Shown here piece by piece: positions 12,386 to 26,420 of a DNA stretch of 64,000 bases. The first letter of the stretch is position 1, and each line of letters opens with the position of its first letter. Origin of the DNA: Purshia tridentata. Taxonomy: Eukaryota; Streptophyta; Magnoliopsida; Rosales; Rosaceae. The notes below the pieces were generated by a model that saw only the letters and a list, made by a program, of their open reading frames with translations, had not been told where the DNA came from and did not search any database. The translations under genes and the position numbers were made by a program. The stretch spans positions 1-64,000 of the forward strand of contig QANT01007554.1 in the NCBI GenBank assembly GCA_003254885.1, in the 5' to 3' direction.

Positions 12386-13085
12386 GCTATACTTTTTTTT
12401 ATTGTTTTCCGGAGGGATATACCATTGATGGCGCTACAATATTTTTGATCTTTACACCTTTAGAATTGTCTGTTGGTTCTCTTTTTTGTAGACAGTCTCG
12501 TTTATGGGTGTTGTCACCCATTCCATTTATATTTGTTATTTTCCCGTTAACCATTTACCATTCACTATATTATGGGTTATGGAATATCGATCTTTCTTTG
12601 TGCTATTCGGTTTCATTTCTGATAGTGTCGTGCTTATTGACAACTGAGAAGCATATTTTCTTCTTCAGGTTTAAGCATTAATCTCAGATTCAAAGAATAC
12701 TATTTAGCTTCGAAAGTTCTTCTGACAGAAGTAATCACTGCCTTAACAGATCCTCTAAATTATTTCAGTCAAAACCCCAAACAGGTTAACCGTTTTCTCA
12801 TCTATTTCTAACCTTGCCATTTGCCATCCATTTCTACATAGCCAATGCAACCATTTGACTCACAAGCCTACTACTAACTACTTTGTATCGACCTTTATGT
12901 AATATGATAATACTTTCCTGAGATTCAATTGTGGATTGTGTGTACTAACATTCGTGCTTTAGTAAGATCTGAGCTTTTGGTCATGGATTTGGTTAGTTTT
13001 TATTGATTTCATAACTTGAAAAACAATAAATAAATGATTTGGGATGTTTTGAAAAAATTGATTTGGGCTGTATAACCCGATTATT
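12386..13085. other. eEF2 3' UTR and short spacer
   Basis: No gene seen. The first 250-300 bp are T-rich 3' UTR-like sequence. The rest is AT-rich spacer up to the REV7 promoter. Confidence 0.5.
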
Positions 13086-13089
13086 GATT

Positions 13090-13183
13090 AGGCCCAATGA
13101 CATTCTCCCTACCTTATTGGGCTTGAACACGAACATTCATAAGAGTAGTAGATTCTTTATGGGCCCTGTCAAGTCAGGCCCAT
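13090..13183 (+). promoter_or_regulatory. REV7 promoter with clustered site II (GGCCCA/TGGGCC) motifs
   Basis: AGGCCCAA (13090-13097), ATTGGGCTT (about 13116), ATGGGCCC (about 13159) and AGGCCCAT (about 13176-13183) cluster 95-190 bp upstream of the REV7 ATG. Site II elements bind TCP factors and favour expression in proliferating cells, which would suit a DNA-damage-tolerance gene. The functional statement is inference. Confidence 0.55.
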
Positions 13184-13277
13184 AAACAGCGGTTTACATG
13201 CCTTACTATTCAACTAACTTCCAAAATTCCCAAAACTCCAACTTCCAAGTTTCCACACTCGCACCTACTCTGTAAAG

Positions 13278-15036
13278 ATGGACCGCAGAGATAATCAGTC
13301 TCCTCAAGGTTTTCATTGCTCTTTTCTATTTTCCTTTACTTCTCAAATGGTTTTTGTTTTGTTGAAAAATCAGTTTAATTCGAATTGAAATTTTGCAGGT
13401 GAGACAGCTCGGATTCTGGTTGAATTCCTGGAGGTGGCAATCACTTCAATTGTTTTCCTAAAAGGAATTTACCCTCCAGGTTTCTTCTAATCTCACTCAA
13501 TCATAATCCCATTTCTTGTTTGGCTGCTGAGAAACTTTATGGTATTAGATTTTATTTTTCTTCATTATTTGGGTACCCCAAACCCATTTCTTAACTAAAG
13601 ACTTGGAAAAACTGCATATTCAGCTTAACGGACTAATGGGTTATTTTTGTTTTTTCATTTGGAACTGCTTTCACTGATGGTTGGTTTTGGGTGAAGGTGC
13701 TTTTGAAAGAAGGAAATATATGAATTTGGTGGTTCACAGCGCTCGCCACCCTGAGCTCAGAGATTATATCCATTCTGCTGTTTCGGGACTTCTTCCTTTT
13801 ATCCAAAAGGTTGATGCTTTTACTTATATAATTCCTTTAATTTTTTAGGTTCTAATTGAACCAAAGTTTGAGAGTCTGGGGTTTACAGAGAAGACTCGAC
13901 TACTTGATTAGTATCGTAGAAGATGTAAGTCTAATCATGATTATCTACATGGATCAAAAATTTCTGGGATTGTAACTCTTTAAGGTAATTCATGCTAAAG
14001 ACAAGTGGAGTATATGTTAGGCATATAAGGGACTACCTATACAGCAGGCAGCCTGTACTCTGTAGTAAATTGCAGATTCAGTAGCCATGGTTTTGCTGGT
14101 TTATGTTATGAAGGGTAATTCCTCTACTGGGTACAAAATTCAAAATTTCATATGTTTTTTGACAAGAAATTCAAATTTTCATATTCTGATCATTAAAACT
14201 GAATCAAGATTTATGATGCAGATTTTTTTAGCCATACTTATGTCTGAGTGTCTGACACTTTTTATTTCCTGTGCAAATGAACTAACATGATGTACCCTTT
14301 TTTATTCATTTAATTTCTTTATTTTCCCATTAATGTAACATTCAATTTCACTGAAACAGACATAGATTTTACAAACTAGGGTCTGGTGGAAAGAGTAGCA
14401 GTTATTTTCTTCAACAATGACAACACCCCTGTGGAAAGATTTATGTTTAAGCTCTCTGTGAATCAGTCTTGTGGCTCAAGGGTGGAAGAAGCTGACCTGG
14501 AGTTCTCACTTCGGTCTTTTTTTCTCAAGCTTCCTGTCACAGAAGCCCTTACTAGGGTTCTTCCCCAGAGTAAGTCCTAAATTTCATGGTTGACAACTTG
14601 ACATTAGTAATATGCTTCAATGTTGTATCTTTGTCCTAGAATACTATTTGATTTAGTTTTACTCGTTGGCTTTTCATTTTAAACGTTCCATTTCTATCAA
14701 AGTCTGTGGTTTTAATTGGTTGAAAACTGACCAGTTATTTGGGTGGTTGCTGGGTTCATGAACTGCGGTCTGGATGTTCATATTTTCCTTAATTTAGAGA
14801 TTGCTGCTAAGTGTGTAACCCTTTCTTTTGTAACAGATTGCAAGTGGGAGATAACTGCATACTTTCGATCCCTTCCTCAGGCGAGTACGAGTAAGGATGC
14901 AGAGTTTTGGATTCCGACAGACACAAAGCAGTGGCAACAACCTTCATTAATAACCCCTATTAAGTCAATGAGTAGCCAACCTCTATGCGTGCAGTTATAT
15001 TTAGAACATCCAAGTTTATCTGAACCAGAACCTTGA
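13278..15036 (+). CDS. REV7: REV7/MAD2B HORMA-domain subunit of DNA polymerase zeta
   Basis: Five coding exons: 13278-13308, 13399-13479, 13697-13809, 14380-14569 and 14837-15036. They give 204 residues in one frame with GT-AG borders. A single HORMA domain spans nearly the whole protein. It starts ETARILVEFLEVAITSIVFL, then KGIYPPGAFERRKYMN, and continues through VERVAVIFFNNDNTPVERF and LRSFFLKLPV to CKWEITAYF. The C-terminal part (WIPTDTKQW onward) matches the safety-belt region that closes over REV3. REV7 joins REV3 to form Pol zeta for translesion synthesis in the nucleus. The length is slightly below the Arabidopsis protein. The start codon, which precedes a nine-residue polar leader, is the only ATG that keeps the first exon open. 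MAD2 itself is less likely because the VERVAVIFF and YPPG words are of REV7 type. Confidence 0.93.
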
Positions 15037-15770
<734 letters not shown>

Positions 15771-15778
15771 CAAAATAA

Positions 15779-15978
15779 AGTGGGCCGGTTGGGCTTACTT
15801 TCGAAGGCCCAGTTCACTACGATGCCTCGTATGAAGCCTTTCGGCTTTTCGATCTCGTACGCGGGCGAATCAGTCCCCATGAAGTGACCATTGGGCATTG
15901 GTAACAGCTTGCACGCCAACTGTTCGATGTTTTGCGCCAAAGAGACACACCTGTTATTGCAGAAAGCATAGGAAAACC
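15779..15978 (+). promoter_or_regulatory. upstream region of the PORR gene with site II motifs
   Basis: GTGGGCC (15780-15786), TTGGGCTT (about 15789) and AGGCCCAG (about 15805) lie about 170-200 bp before the chosen ATG. This arrangement is frequent at plant genes for mitochondrial and plastid proteins. The reading frame stays open upstream to 15898, so a longer N-terminus is formally possible. Confidence 0.5.
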
Positions 15979-17181
15979 ATGTTGGTGCGCTTTCACCAAC
16001 TTCTCAAAACCTCTCGTCCGTGCGAAACACACGCACATGCACTTTCGTCTCCGACCCCATGTCAGAGACTTGCTTCTATGTGGATCCCAGTCAGGCACAA
16101 ATCCGGCGGAGGAAGAAGACCCAAGAAGAAAGTGTACCACAGAGTCCATGAACTTGACAAGGCCATGGACTTGCAGAAAAAGCCAGCCTTAATTTTACAG
16201 CTGAAATCCATTATCCAGTCACAGAAACATCGATATCTCCTTCTCAGGGACCTTGAGAAAGAAGTTGGGTTCGTTCAGAAGTGGAACTTCATGGCTGTTA
16301 TAGAAAAATATCCTTCAATATTCCATGTGGGTGGTGGTGACAGAACGCCTCCTTTTGTTAAACTCACTGAAAAAGCTGAAAAGGTTGCTAGTGAAGAAGC
16401 CGAAGCTAAGCAGCTGATGGAACCCATTTTGGTTGAGAACTTAAGGAAGCTGTTGATGCTGTCAGTTGATTGCCGGGTCCCACTGGAAAAGATTGAATTC
16501 ATTGAGCACGAATTGGGTTTGCCTGATGATTTCAAGAAGTCATTGATTCCCAAGTACCCAGAATTTTTTTCGGTTCAGGATGTCAATGGAAAAGCTTATC
16601 TTCATTTGGAGAATTGGGATGCTTCACTAGCAGTCACAGCTCGTGAGGAACAGTTAGCTGGTGATGGGATTTTGGCCTCTGCTGGATTGGGAAAGAAGGT
16701 TAGAATATCAAAAGATGGTAACTGTCTAGGTCCACATGCATTTAGAATGAGTTTTCCTGTTGGTTTTAGGCCAAATATGAGTTATCTTGAGCAACTTGAA
16801 AGGTGGCAGAAGATGGAATTCCCTTCTCCGTATTTGAATGCGAGGAGATTTGACATTGCTGATACTAAAGCGAGGAAGCGAGTGGTGGCGGTGCTTCATG
16901 AGCTCCTCAGTTTGACTATGGAGAAGAGGATGACATCTGCTCAGTTGGATGCATTTCATTCAGAGTATTTCTTACCTTCTAAATTGCTGCTTTGTCTGAT
17001 AAAGCATCATGGTATCTTTTACATAACTAATAAAGGTGCAAGGAGCACTGTTTTTCTTAAAGAAGCCTATGATGGGTCAAATTTGATAAACAAATGTCCC
17101 TTGTTGTTATTCAATGACAAATTTGTAGCACTTAGTGGTAGGAGAGTGATCAATTCATGTAATGCAATGCATTCTTCATAG
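15979..17181 (+). CDS. PORR-domain (plant organelle RNA recognition) protein
   Basis: A single exon of 400 residues. The N-terminus [14 protein letters not shown] followed by an Arg/Ser/Thr-rich, acid-poor stretch (to about residue 50) looks like a mitochondrial or plastid transit peptide. The PORR domain (formerly DUF860) begins near [20 protein letters not shown]. It continues with [41 protein letters not shown], and the C-terminal half [46 protein letters not shown] proteins such as WTF1, WTF9 and RPD1 bind organellar RNA, mainly for group II intron splicing. Older annotations misname such proteins ubiquitin carboxyl-terminal hydrolase family. I chose the ATG at 15979 because it opens the targeting-like segment. 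An in-frame ATG at 15898 would add 27 residues. Confidence 0.9.
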   Translation: MLVRFHQLLKTSRPCETHAHALSSPTPCQRLASMWIPVRHKSGGGRRPKKKVYHRVHELDKAMDLQKKPALILQLKSIIQSQKHRYLLLRDLEKEVGFVQKWNFMAVIEKYPSIFHVGGGDRTPPFVKLTEKAEKVASEEAEAKQLMEPILVENLRKLLMLSVDCRVPLEKIEFIEHELGLPDDFKKSLIPKYPEFFSVQDVNGKAYLHLENWDASLAVTAREEQLAGDGILASAGLGKKVRISKDGNCLGPHAFRMSFPVGFRPNMSYLEQLERWQKMEFPSPYLNARRFDIADTKARKRVVAVLHELLSLTMEKRMTSAQLDAFHSEYFLPSKLLLCLIKHHGIFYITNKGARSTVFLKEAYDGSNLINKCPLLLFNDKFVALSGRRVINSCNAMHSS

Positions 17182-20100
17182 ATTGTTTCTTGAAAATGTA
17201 GATTTGGTTGTTTTTATTGATATTTGTCATTGCAACTTTCATGCACTGCATCTTCACCGTTTGAAAGAAAAACGAAGTGAAATTTAAACGCTGAAGGATA
17301 TAATTTACAACTTATTTGTATCATGTCTGAACTCATTATATGCCTACTTGAAGATGCTAAACAAGAAGCTGAAAATTTCATGATTAGGGCCAGAAAGTTA
17401 TTGAAGCCAACCTTAAAATCTTGAAGGGGCAAACTGAAGATACTTTCATGTGCCACGACTGATAAAATTTGGTTAAACACAAAAACTTGGACCGTCTCCT
17501 TGTCAAGCTCCAAAATTGGTTGATCTAGAATCATCTTAATCATATAATCGTTCAAGCCTTGATCCTCACAATGTCCTTGCCAATCTTTAATTGTTGGCTT
17601 TCACTGGAGAAAAAATTAGAGTGCTCTTAAACCCTTTCTAGTCCATAATATTTGTACTGATATAACAAGTACGTACACACTAGAAACTTTTTGCGTCAGC
17701 TCTCAAGTGTGAGTTCTTGGATGCGAGTCTTTGCAACCCCTGCTAAAAAAACCCCCCAAACTTCAAATCTTTGTATCAAATACTGAATGGTTGCCTGTAT
17801 ACGCTAATTGTATACTTTCTGATCCTTTGATTTGGGTACTTTGTGCCTGATATATCTGCTCCAACTCTGTTTAACTTGTGAATCAATTTTTATCCTGTTT
17901 GAAATCATTAAAAAGAGGTATGTACAATTTATTTTCTCTGTCATTTTTGTTGTTTACTCTCTGAATGTTGTTTATGTGGTTTAGATGTTTGTATAGATGT
18001 TCAAGGTAAGTTAATTTTTATGCATCGTGAACATATTCATATAGGTACCTGTTCAGTCAAATGGTTGATCATAAAACATGTTAAGCCTGATATCCCTTTT
18101 AAATTAATTAAGAAATGACATTTTGCATTTTGATTTGTTAAATGTGGTATCTTTTGTTTTCTAGTTCATTCTTTAGGTGGAACCTTTGTGATGTGAGTAC
18201 AGAATGGCATCATATCAGTAATTCCTTTTCTGGAAAGTGGATTACATATAATGCCATACTCGACTACAGTTCCAAAGAATTGGCTTTCTCACGGGGATCC
18301 ATTTTGGGGGGCCATGTTTTAAGGATAAAAAGAACTCTCAAAATCTTCTGGAATTTCCTTTAAAAGGTGATCAACTTGTTCAAATTGTGATTTGGGAAGA
18401 TTAAGATTTGAAAGGTTGAGAAAGTTTGTTAGGAGTCACATGGAAAAAGTAAGCATGCACTTATTGTTGTGCACTTTTGAGGGCATAATCAAAACTCAAA
18501 ACAAGCTCTATTTATATGATAGTGAGTATTTTTGAAAGAATTTTCATAATTAACATGATTAATTCAAAGCCCTATGAATTGTGGTTGATCATATCACACC
18601 TATGATTTGCTTTCCTTTTTCAGTCCAATATCACTTTATATAATGCTAAAGGCACCTGTAAATAAAGAAACCCCCACTGTTTCCTTCAAGTTCATTCTCA
18701 TTTGTTGTCTACAATGTTGTATGTGAGCTGAGTAATAACCCACCAAACTGTCTTTTCCACGAAACAAAGCTAATGAAGTTTTCCCATTTTCTTTCTAGCT
18801 ACTTATTTTACTTGAGTGACTCTTTTACAGGTTTTGCTGGAATGGTTAAAGTCTGTTCTTTTTTTATTTAGTGTTACCAAACACAATTCCTTTCCTCCTA
18901 AGCCATTGCAACTATATCTAATCACCCAAGTGTTTGGTACTCCTGCAATTTTTGTGAATACCATATTCAAAGTTTGTACATTATGACAGGCTATTTAATA
19001 TACTAATATGTAGAGTAGTGTTCTAATGAGTAACATAAACTATTAGATTATATATGAACGGTTGTGCTGCATTTCATCTGTTTTCATCAACTCATATATC
19101 TCATTGGTTCATATTTGATCTAATAGATCAATAGAAGTCTTCAAGTTTTGTTTTTTTTGGTCTGAAGAAGTCTTCAAGTTAAGTCCTCATTGCAATGCTA
19201 TACATATGCATGTATAGTTTAGAATTCAGACTTTTTAAGTGGTTCAACTGTCACTTCATAAAATCAGATAAGACAAAAAATGTGTGCCGACACATTGAGA
19301 AGTTTACTTTAAATTTTACTCCATGTTTTATTCATTTTTGATTGTTCTTCATCATCAATTGAAAGCGAAAATCAAGCAAAAATGTTCCTTTGTATGTTAA
19401 TAATATGAGGCTTGATAATATGAGGCTTGCTAGGAGTGTCGACTAGTGTGAGAATGCATTATTATGCAGGGACCATCCATGTTTCGTTTGGTATATGATG
19501 ACATGGTGGGACATGTCCTTACTGTGAAGTCACATCCATTCATTTTGAACTTAAAAAGTCAGATTTGATTGATTATAGAGTCTTTGATTAGCAGTATGGT
19601 TCATTGTGGAGCCCAGTAACACGGCCCAACATCCTAATTCAGTCTTGATCTTTGTTTCTTGTGGCCCATTGTGTTTTGTAAAATAAGGTAGCTTCCAAAC
19701 CATAAAAAGGTTGGCAGCTGACCACTAATTGTCATTATGGTACTAGTACTGCTTCTTACTCGAGTTGTCAATCTTAAAAATGAGATGTTCTTTAAAGTCT
19801 TGTTCTTATCATATGTTATTTTTTCTAATCATCTTCAATACATGTGGGGAAGGTTAGGGTGGCGTATGGGCTAGGTTGGAACATCTCAAATTGTCTTTCA
19901 AAAGAACAATTATTGGTGCATCTTCATCCCTAACTCAAACTGAAAACAAAAAACAATTATGTTAATAATTATAGTCTTTGCTCATTGATGTAAACATTAG
20001 CAATTAACCGTATTTTTTGACGAAAAAAACTTTAAGTTAGTGATGTTAAAATATTTTGACAAAGTTTCAGTATAGAATTTCTTATTATACTCTTTTTGAA

Positions 20101-22355
20101 GAATTTATATCAAGTTTATCGGTCTTGAATCCCAGCCATGAAAGAAATTTTGGTTGCGGGATCCTTATCATGATTGCCTTGATTATTTCATCTCTTCCTT
20201 GCACATTATTGTTGGTTGATGAGCAATTTAGAACTCCAAATCTTAGAAAAATATATGAATAAAGAAAGCATCTGCATTTCTTTGTAATGGATTTCATAGT
20301 CAGTAATGTTATGGTGGATACAATCTTTGCATCAATTCTGAATTAGTTTATATATTAGACATACTAATAGAGGTTTCTCTTTGGAGAGTGATATCACATA
20401 CACTGCTCAAAAGTGCTACACATGAAATGCTGGTTTAGTGCACTTTGGATACTAACCAAAGATTGGGATTTAGGTGGAAAAGGAAGCATGCAATTTGTTT
20501 AGTTTCATAATCACATCCAATTGGAGTTTGATTGAAATTCCTTGAGAAAATTTTGTGCTCCATGATCAATGGGCCCAATTTTCCCATTTGTATGCACCTC
20601 ATGAATTGTCGACAACTCGATGCTATGCACTACCATATTGGTGACAATACCAAATAATAATATCTCCTCCATTTCTTGGTTCAAACTTCAAAGTGATAGC
20701 TGATTCTTTGTAATGTCACCTTCAACTCCAAGTTTATGTCTACTTCACTGTTAAATGTGCAACTTTCATAAAGTGGGGAAGAAAAAGTTGGAAAAGAAAG
20801 ATAAAAAAACATGGTACATTCAATCTATATATATATATATATATCGCTGTGTCTTGGTTCGTGATAGAGATCATTTCAGTAGAATCACTTTATATATTTT
20901 AAGCCAACACTTATTAGTCCAAACCAACCTATCTGCATGCTGTCCATTCATATAGAAAATTCATCCTCCTCTACTGGTCTTGGTGTGTGCCCACTCACAT
21001 CAACTATACAACATGAATGATTTTATTGGTTAGCTTTTGCAGTGGTACCTATTGTAGACAACAAGGGATTACATGCTACTTTAGACAAAAGTACCCACTA
21101 ATGAATGAGAGAGAGAGAGAGAGAGAGCAAAAAAAAACACAATGATTTTACCCAAGATGGGGAGGGTTGGGTTTGCAACCACAATCTCCAAGGACCAATC
21201 AATTGGGTGAGTAGGACTTGGTCTCAGCAGTTAGCACATGGATATTGTGTTAGTGGAAGAGGCTGATGTTTACACTTGAAGACACCAATCTGTCAAGTCC
21301 AGAAAAAAGAATAGTTGTGCAACTGTTCATCCTTTGCTCTTTTGCTCTTTTCTGCTTCTTTAACTTCTGTTTTCCATGTTTCATCCATAGTGGAGTTTCC
21401 TGGATTCAAATATGCAATAAATAATGTCTCTATCTTTAGACTTACTCCATCATCTATCACACCAAATCCAACCCAACCTTGTAAAGTAGACTCATGGCAG
21501 GTCATTGAAATTCCCACATAAAGGAAAGAAATAAAATTCATTGCTAAGATATGATTTTCTAGGTGACTGGTTTATGCCTTCTTTCTTTTGGGAGGTTGTG
21601 GAATCTTATCTTTTACCCCCCAATACCCAAAGCCTTTTCAAAAGATAACATATAACCCATTACCGTTTACATAGTAAAATGAGAATGTGAAAAAGAGAAG
21701 GGCATTAGCTATTAGGTATTGTTTTTACCAAGGTCCTCTGCAATTTTACATGTTACCTACAGAGTAATTAATGTCCATAGAAAGTGATTTTGAACAACTG
21801 GAACTCTGAATCTCTGTAATTAGGTAGGCTAGCTTCAACTAGGGTGGGTTTCTTTAGACATGTGTTTCAGGCTATTAAGAAATGCTAAATTGGGGGGCAT
21901 GCATCTTAAATCATAATTAGACAAGGCCCTAAATGAGTTGTGAGTGTGGGCCATGTGGGGTCCTTTGTCTAAAGATGAAAACACATACATGTTAGGAGAG
22001 AATAAATGTAAAGAGCAAAGCAACATAATTCTAAGATGATGGACTATAGTACATGAGTGCCCCTTTTCACAAGGGAAGAAAGTTGGGGTTCCCATCATGG
22101 TCCCTCTCATGCCCCCTCTTAATTGGATCCATATTCTATGCCTGGTACTGCCTATTGCTTGGCAGCCCCACCTCAACTCAACTGAAGCTTGGAATATGGT
22201 TTATATCACCAAAGTGGACAACTTATGTGACACACATCTCCATCCCTTTACACCAAGTCTCACACCTTAGAAGGTAAAAGATAAAATAGAAAAGAAAGCA
22301 CAAAGCATGGGCCTAGCTTACCTAGATAGCCTAGATACTTAGAGGGGGGGTGTTT
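17182..22355. other. gene-poor spacer
   Basis: About 5 kb of AT-rich sequence in which I see no gene. The ORFs are all short, start at arbitrary ATGs and show no family motifs. Simple repeats: (AT)n at about 20827-20843 and (GA)n at about 21108-21127. GGCCCA words occur at about 19624 and 19663. Part of 17182-18400 may be 3' UTR or downstream sequence of the PORR gene. Confidence 0.5.
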
Positions 22356-22611
22356 CATTTTCTCTTTCTCTTTCACTTTCTCTCTCTTATGGGTCCTCAA
22401 AAAACAATTCCATTGGGTCAAGTCAAGTGTCAATGTTCTCATCGTCAGCTTTTTTGTTGGCTTTGTGGGTAGTGTGTACGTGACATTTTCTCTTTCTCTT
22501 TCACTTTCTCTCTCTTATTGGTCCTCAAAAAACAATTCCATTGGGTCAAGTCAAGTGTCAATGTTCTCATCGTCGGCTTTTTTGTTGGCTTTGTGGGTAG
22601 TGTGTACGTGA
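22356..22611. repeat. 128-bp tandem duplication
   Basis: Copy one starts at 22356 and copy two at 22484, both with CATTTTCTCTTTCTCTTTCA. They run on through GGTCCTCAAAAAACAATTCC to a shared GTGTGTACGTGA end. The copies differ at about two positions, so the event is recent. Confidence 0.93.
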
Positions 22612-24319
22612 CCCATGAGCTTGAGTTGAGTTGAGCATGCCCTTAATTATTCAATTCATACACACATGTATTTGGTATGCATTTATATCAATGAATAGAG
22701 AAGAGGAACAAGGTAGGGATGGGATCATGACCCACATGAAGTGGATGTGTGATTCTATAGGAAGGGGACCAAGGCAATGAATTTTTGTTACTCTTCCTTT
22801 AATCACACATCTTTTTTATTGGAGGGAGAAATGACCTCCTTTGGGGTTTTCTTTCTTGCCTCTCCTTGGCATTTATAACATGTGTGCTCTAGATAGTGAT
22901 TTGGGTAAAACCATTTATCAAAATAATTTGTACCCTAAAGTCTAAACTCATCTTGTAAATCTCATTTCTAATAGAAGTAAACTCAATTCTAGACAATCTC
23001 ATCTTTAGTAGAAGTAAATTGTTTTTAGCGTCACCATTTTTCAAATGGGGTTGTTAGAATCAATTCCAATGTGCAATGCAGCACTTGATGACCATGAGAT
23101 GTGCCATTTTGACAAAATTAAATTAGTACTTAACTTCTCTTTGACAATCCCAATTATCTCCAAAGATACCATTCTATAAACTAACTTTTTTTTTTAATTT
23201 TCTAAATACAAATATAGAATAAAATCCTATTAAAAAATTTATTGTAATGTTACATGGTCGTTAGTCACTATCGAATAAATCTAATGATGCTAGAGTACTA
23301 CAACGTGGTCCCATGACCATGAGTATGCACTAAGTGCCATCATGCTTAATCCGTGTAATCCATATATAACCAATCTTTATCCATACCTAATTTAATTAAA
23401 CCCGTGATTTAATTGTAATTAATAATTATCATTCCTCAGTGTGATCATGCTACATTATATGCTTTTATTGGATAAGAATTATTTTTTATTTTCTCACCAA
23501 TGAATTTGAGCAAAACGCACAATCATGCTTAGCTAGTTCAAAGCTTACAATAACATTAACAACAAGGGTTATCAAAACATTTTTAATTGAGTTAGTATGA
23601 CACTAATAATAAAGTCAACTCTCTTTTTTCTTTTTCTTTTTAAACCTTGGGTATTTGAAATTAATGGGAGTTAATTAGACAAAAAATAGGATAATTATCA
23701 GGGGAAAGAACCCAAAATTAAAAATAATTAATTTCCCACAATTTTTAGCTGTCAGATGAAGCAATATGACTGATCAATTGCGTAAGCTTGAGTAACCACA
23801 AATTAAGCTAAGAGTTACCCTACGCTTTCAATACATTTTTTTTTTTTTCCGATAGCACTTTCAATACACTACTTCTCAACCCCCTTACCAAGATTTTTGT
23901 TCAACCCCGTTAATTAATTTTCATTCTCAAATTTCACCCACTTTGAGTTTACCGAAAGTTCAAGAAATTAAAATTAGTTGAAACTAATTAAATAATTTCT
24001 TGTGCTTGCCAATGTTAGTTGCCCTCTAGCCATCTTCCATGATTCAAGCAAAGGCAACGTTCTCCCTTTTTTTAAAGTTTAATTTTTTTTTTCTGACTTT
24101 TCTTATTGTCTTCCCAAAGGCAATGAAAGGATATATGGGCATAATCTGACATAGCCTTGAGAGTGACCTAAATGTTTTTCTTGATGAAAACCCAACTGGC
24201 ATTGCCATTGAAATTTCACCAAATGAGACTAAACCCTAGCAATATGTAATGCAAAATAGGACTCTTTTGGACAATTACAAATGTATACGCTCAATTATTG
24301 CCAAAATAGAATTATATAA
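22612..24319. other. AT-rich intergenic spacer
   Basis: No gene seen. The sequence is AT-rich with poly-T tracts near 23836 and 24079. Nothing that can be assigned to a family. Confidence 0.45.
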
Positions 24320-24748
24320 GAACAATTGTTGAGTCACCCCTTGGGGGTACCTCAAGGTCACTTCACCCCTTAAAATTATAATTTCGGCAATGTTGGCGTA
24401 TAATCGGAACCGTTCACATTTTAGATCACCTATTATAGATCAACTATCCAAAAAATCAACTCAATCGGAAATCATTTGGTTATAGAATTGTTGTCAATTA
24501 AATAGGAAAAGTCAACGGTTTGGTCAAAAAATCACTCTTTAATTCGAAACCATTTATTTTTTCTATTTAATTAACAACAATTATATAACCAAACGATTTT
24601 TGATTGAGTTGATTTTTTGCATAGTTGATCTATAATAAGTGATCTAAAATGTGAACGGTTCCGATTATGCATTAGTATTGTCAAAATTGTAATTTTGAGG
24701 GGTGGAGTGACCTTGATGTGCCCCTGAGGGGTGACCCAAAAATTGTTC
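24320..24748. mobile_element. fold-back MITE with 9-bp target-site duplication (MULE type)
   Basis: The element starts GAACAATTGTTGAGTCACCC and ends with the complement of GAACAATTTTTGGGTCACCC. The two halves are imperfect inverted repeats over almost the full 429 bp, for example CGGAACCGTTCACATTTTAG on the left, present inverted on the right. The direct repeat ATTATATAA flanks it at 24311-24319 and 24749-24757. A 9-bp duplication with long terminal inverted repeats is characteristic of Mutator-like elements. It has no coding capacity. Confidence 0.85.
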
Positions 24749-24757
24749 ATTATATAA

Positions 24758-26420
24758 CTCCCAAGTGGACAAAAAAGAGTCGTCATATCGAAACAATTGG
24801 TCAATTTCTTGGCCTAAGAATATATGATGGTCCACTGAATGAAGGGTTATTGGCCTTGTATTATTATTTTCATGTGGATGGCATGAGACGCATATAATAT
24901 AAACACGCAATAATCCTATGCAAGTACAACCAATGTTTATATTTGTGATATACAAGTACAACAAACTATATTTTGTTTGAATAGAAAACAAACTTAACCT
25001 AACTAGAAAAATGAGATGGGACTCATTTAATTTTGGGTTAATAGGGTATTAGGGTCAACAAAATTCGGTGCATAAGTCACGTTTAGCTGCCCAAAATTTA
25101 GATGCCATTCGGAATCCAACTTGTGCATAGATACAAACTAGAGCAAGAAAGGATAAAATTCTTTGCAATGTTTAATTAGGTTTGTATGCTTGTCGACATT
25201 CGGCTATACTTTGAAGGAATTTCATAATATTTAATTATTTATGACATTGGAAATAGTTATTAAGGATATTCTCATTTCATAAAGATATATATAAATCTTT
25301 AGGATAGCATTACCTCGATCAGAAATTTTGTGAACCTCTTATTTATTGTGATGATTTTTGTACTTACCAAACAAAAAAAATTACTATGAACATAAAGGGC
25401 CCTATTCTTATGACACATTGAACCCTAGAATCTCAAAGTCTTTAGATAATATTTCCTTGCCACAATAATTGAACTAATATTCAAATCAGAATAATCTAAT
25501 TAATAGTTGAAATTTACAATTTAAGCACATAATTATGTTATAAACCGACCAGTAAAAGAATATTACTTAGTACAGATAACTTTTGATTTTATATTACTAA
25601 ATGCATGTGTTGAACTTGAAATGCAGGCCAAAAGACTTGGACATCAAGAATTATGTCCACTAGTGCCACAATGGTGGTTTATTATGCCACCACAAGTCAC
25701 AAAGAGATAAATCTTTTTTGAATACACAAGAAAAAGAGCATCATTTCTTTTTTTTAGGTACAACGTTCCCTAACTTGTGATTAGATTCCTAGGCAGAAAT
25801 ACCTTTTTAAAATGGGCTCAACTCCAATTGCCCCAATAAAATAAACAAGTAAAAAAGAGGTCTTTCATTATTAAAGTAGTGCATCATTATCACAAAACTA
25901 GTCAATACAAAAACAAATTGGGCAACTTATGATGGCAATTATTTATGGTGAGAGAGAAACCCAACTAAATCATCAACAATTAATTAATTAGTTTTTAATT
26001 TAAATGTATAATTAATGAGTTAATTAATTAAGCAAGAATAAGATAATAGGTGAGAAGGATAATGATAAATTATTATTAAATGAGAGAAAGGAGAACTAGG
26101 TGGGAATCAGATTCACGTGTTATAGAGGGCATGCTGGTTCATAAAGGGACAGACGGTCCTGATCGGGTGGGGGCCCATTTGTGGGCCCAAAGATCCAATC
26201 CCACAAGCAAAATCCTCCCATTATTTTTGTGATGTCTTTTGTTACCCTCCTCATTAAATGCTAATTTGGGCGTTTGGCACCTGTTTTGTGGGCCCCACGA
26301 GGCTCAAATCAAATGGGACACATTGTTCCTAATTGGCTCATTAATAGGACAAATTTGAAGTTTGATTTTGGTTGCTTGAATTGGATTGAAAAATATGACC
26401 TCTCAACAATCTGGCCACCT
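24758..26420. other. AT-rich intergenic spacer
   Basis: No gene seen. TTAATTAATT-type stretches lie around 25978-26035. A GGGCCC/GGCCCA-containing patch (about 26160-26190 and 26288) is the only GC-richer part. Confidence 0.45.

Noticed and set aside
18142-18363. 73-codon ORF downstream of the PORR gene
   Set aside because: No family similarity that I can recognise, and the PORR protein already ends cleanly at 17181. Probably chance.
24330-24345. String TCACCCCTTG resembling part of miR398
   Set aside because: It is part of the MITE terminal repeat and matches only about nine bases of the microRNA.
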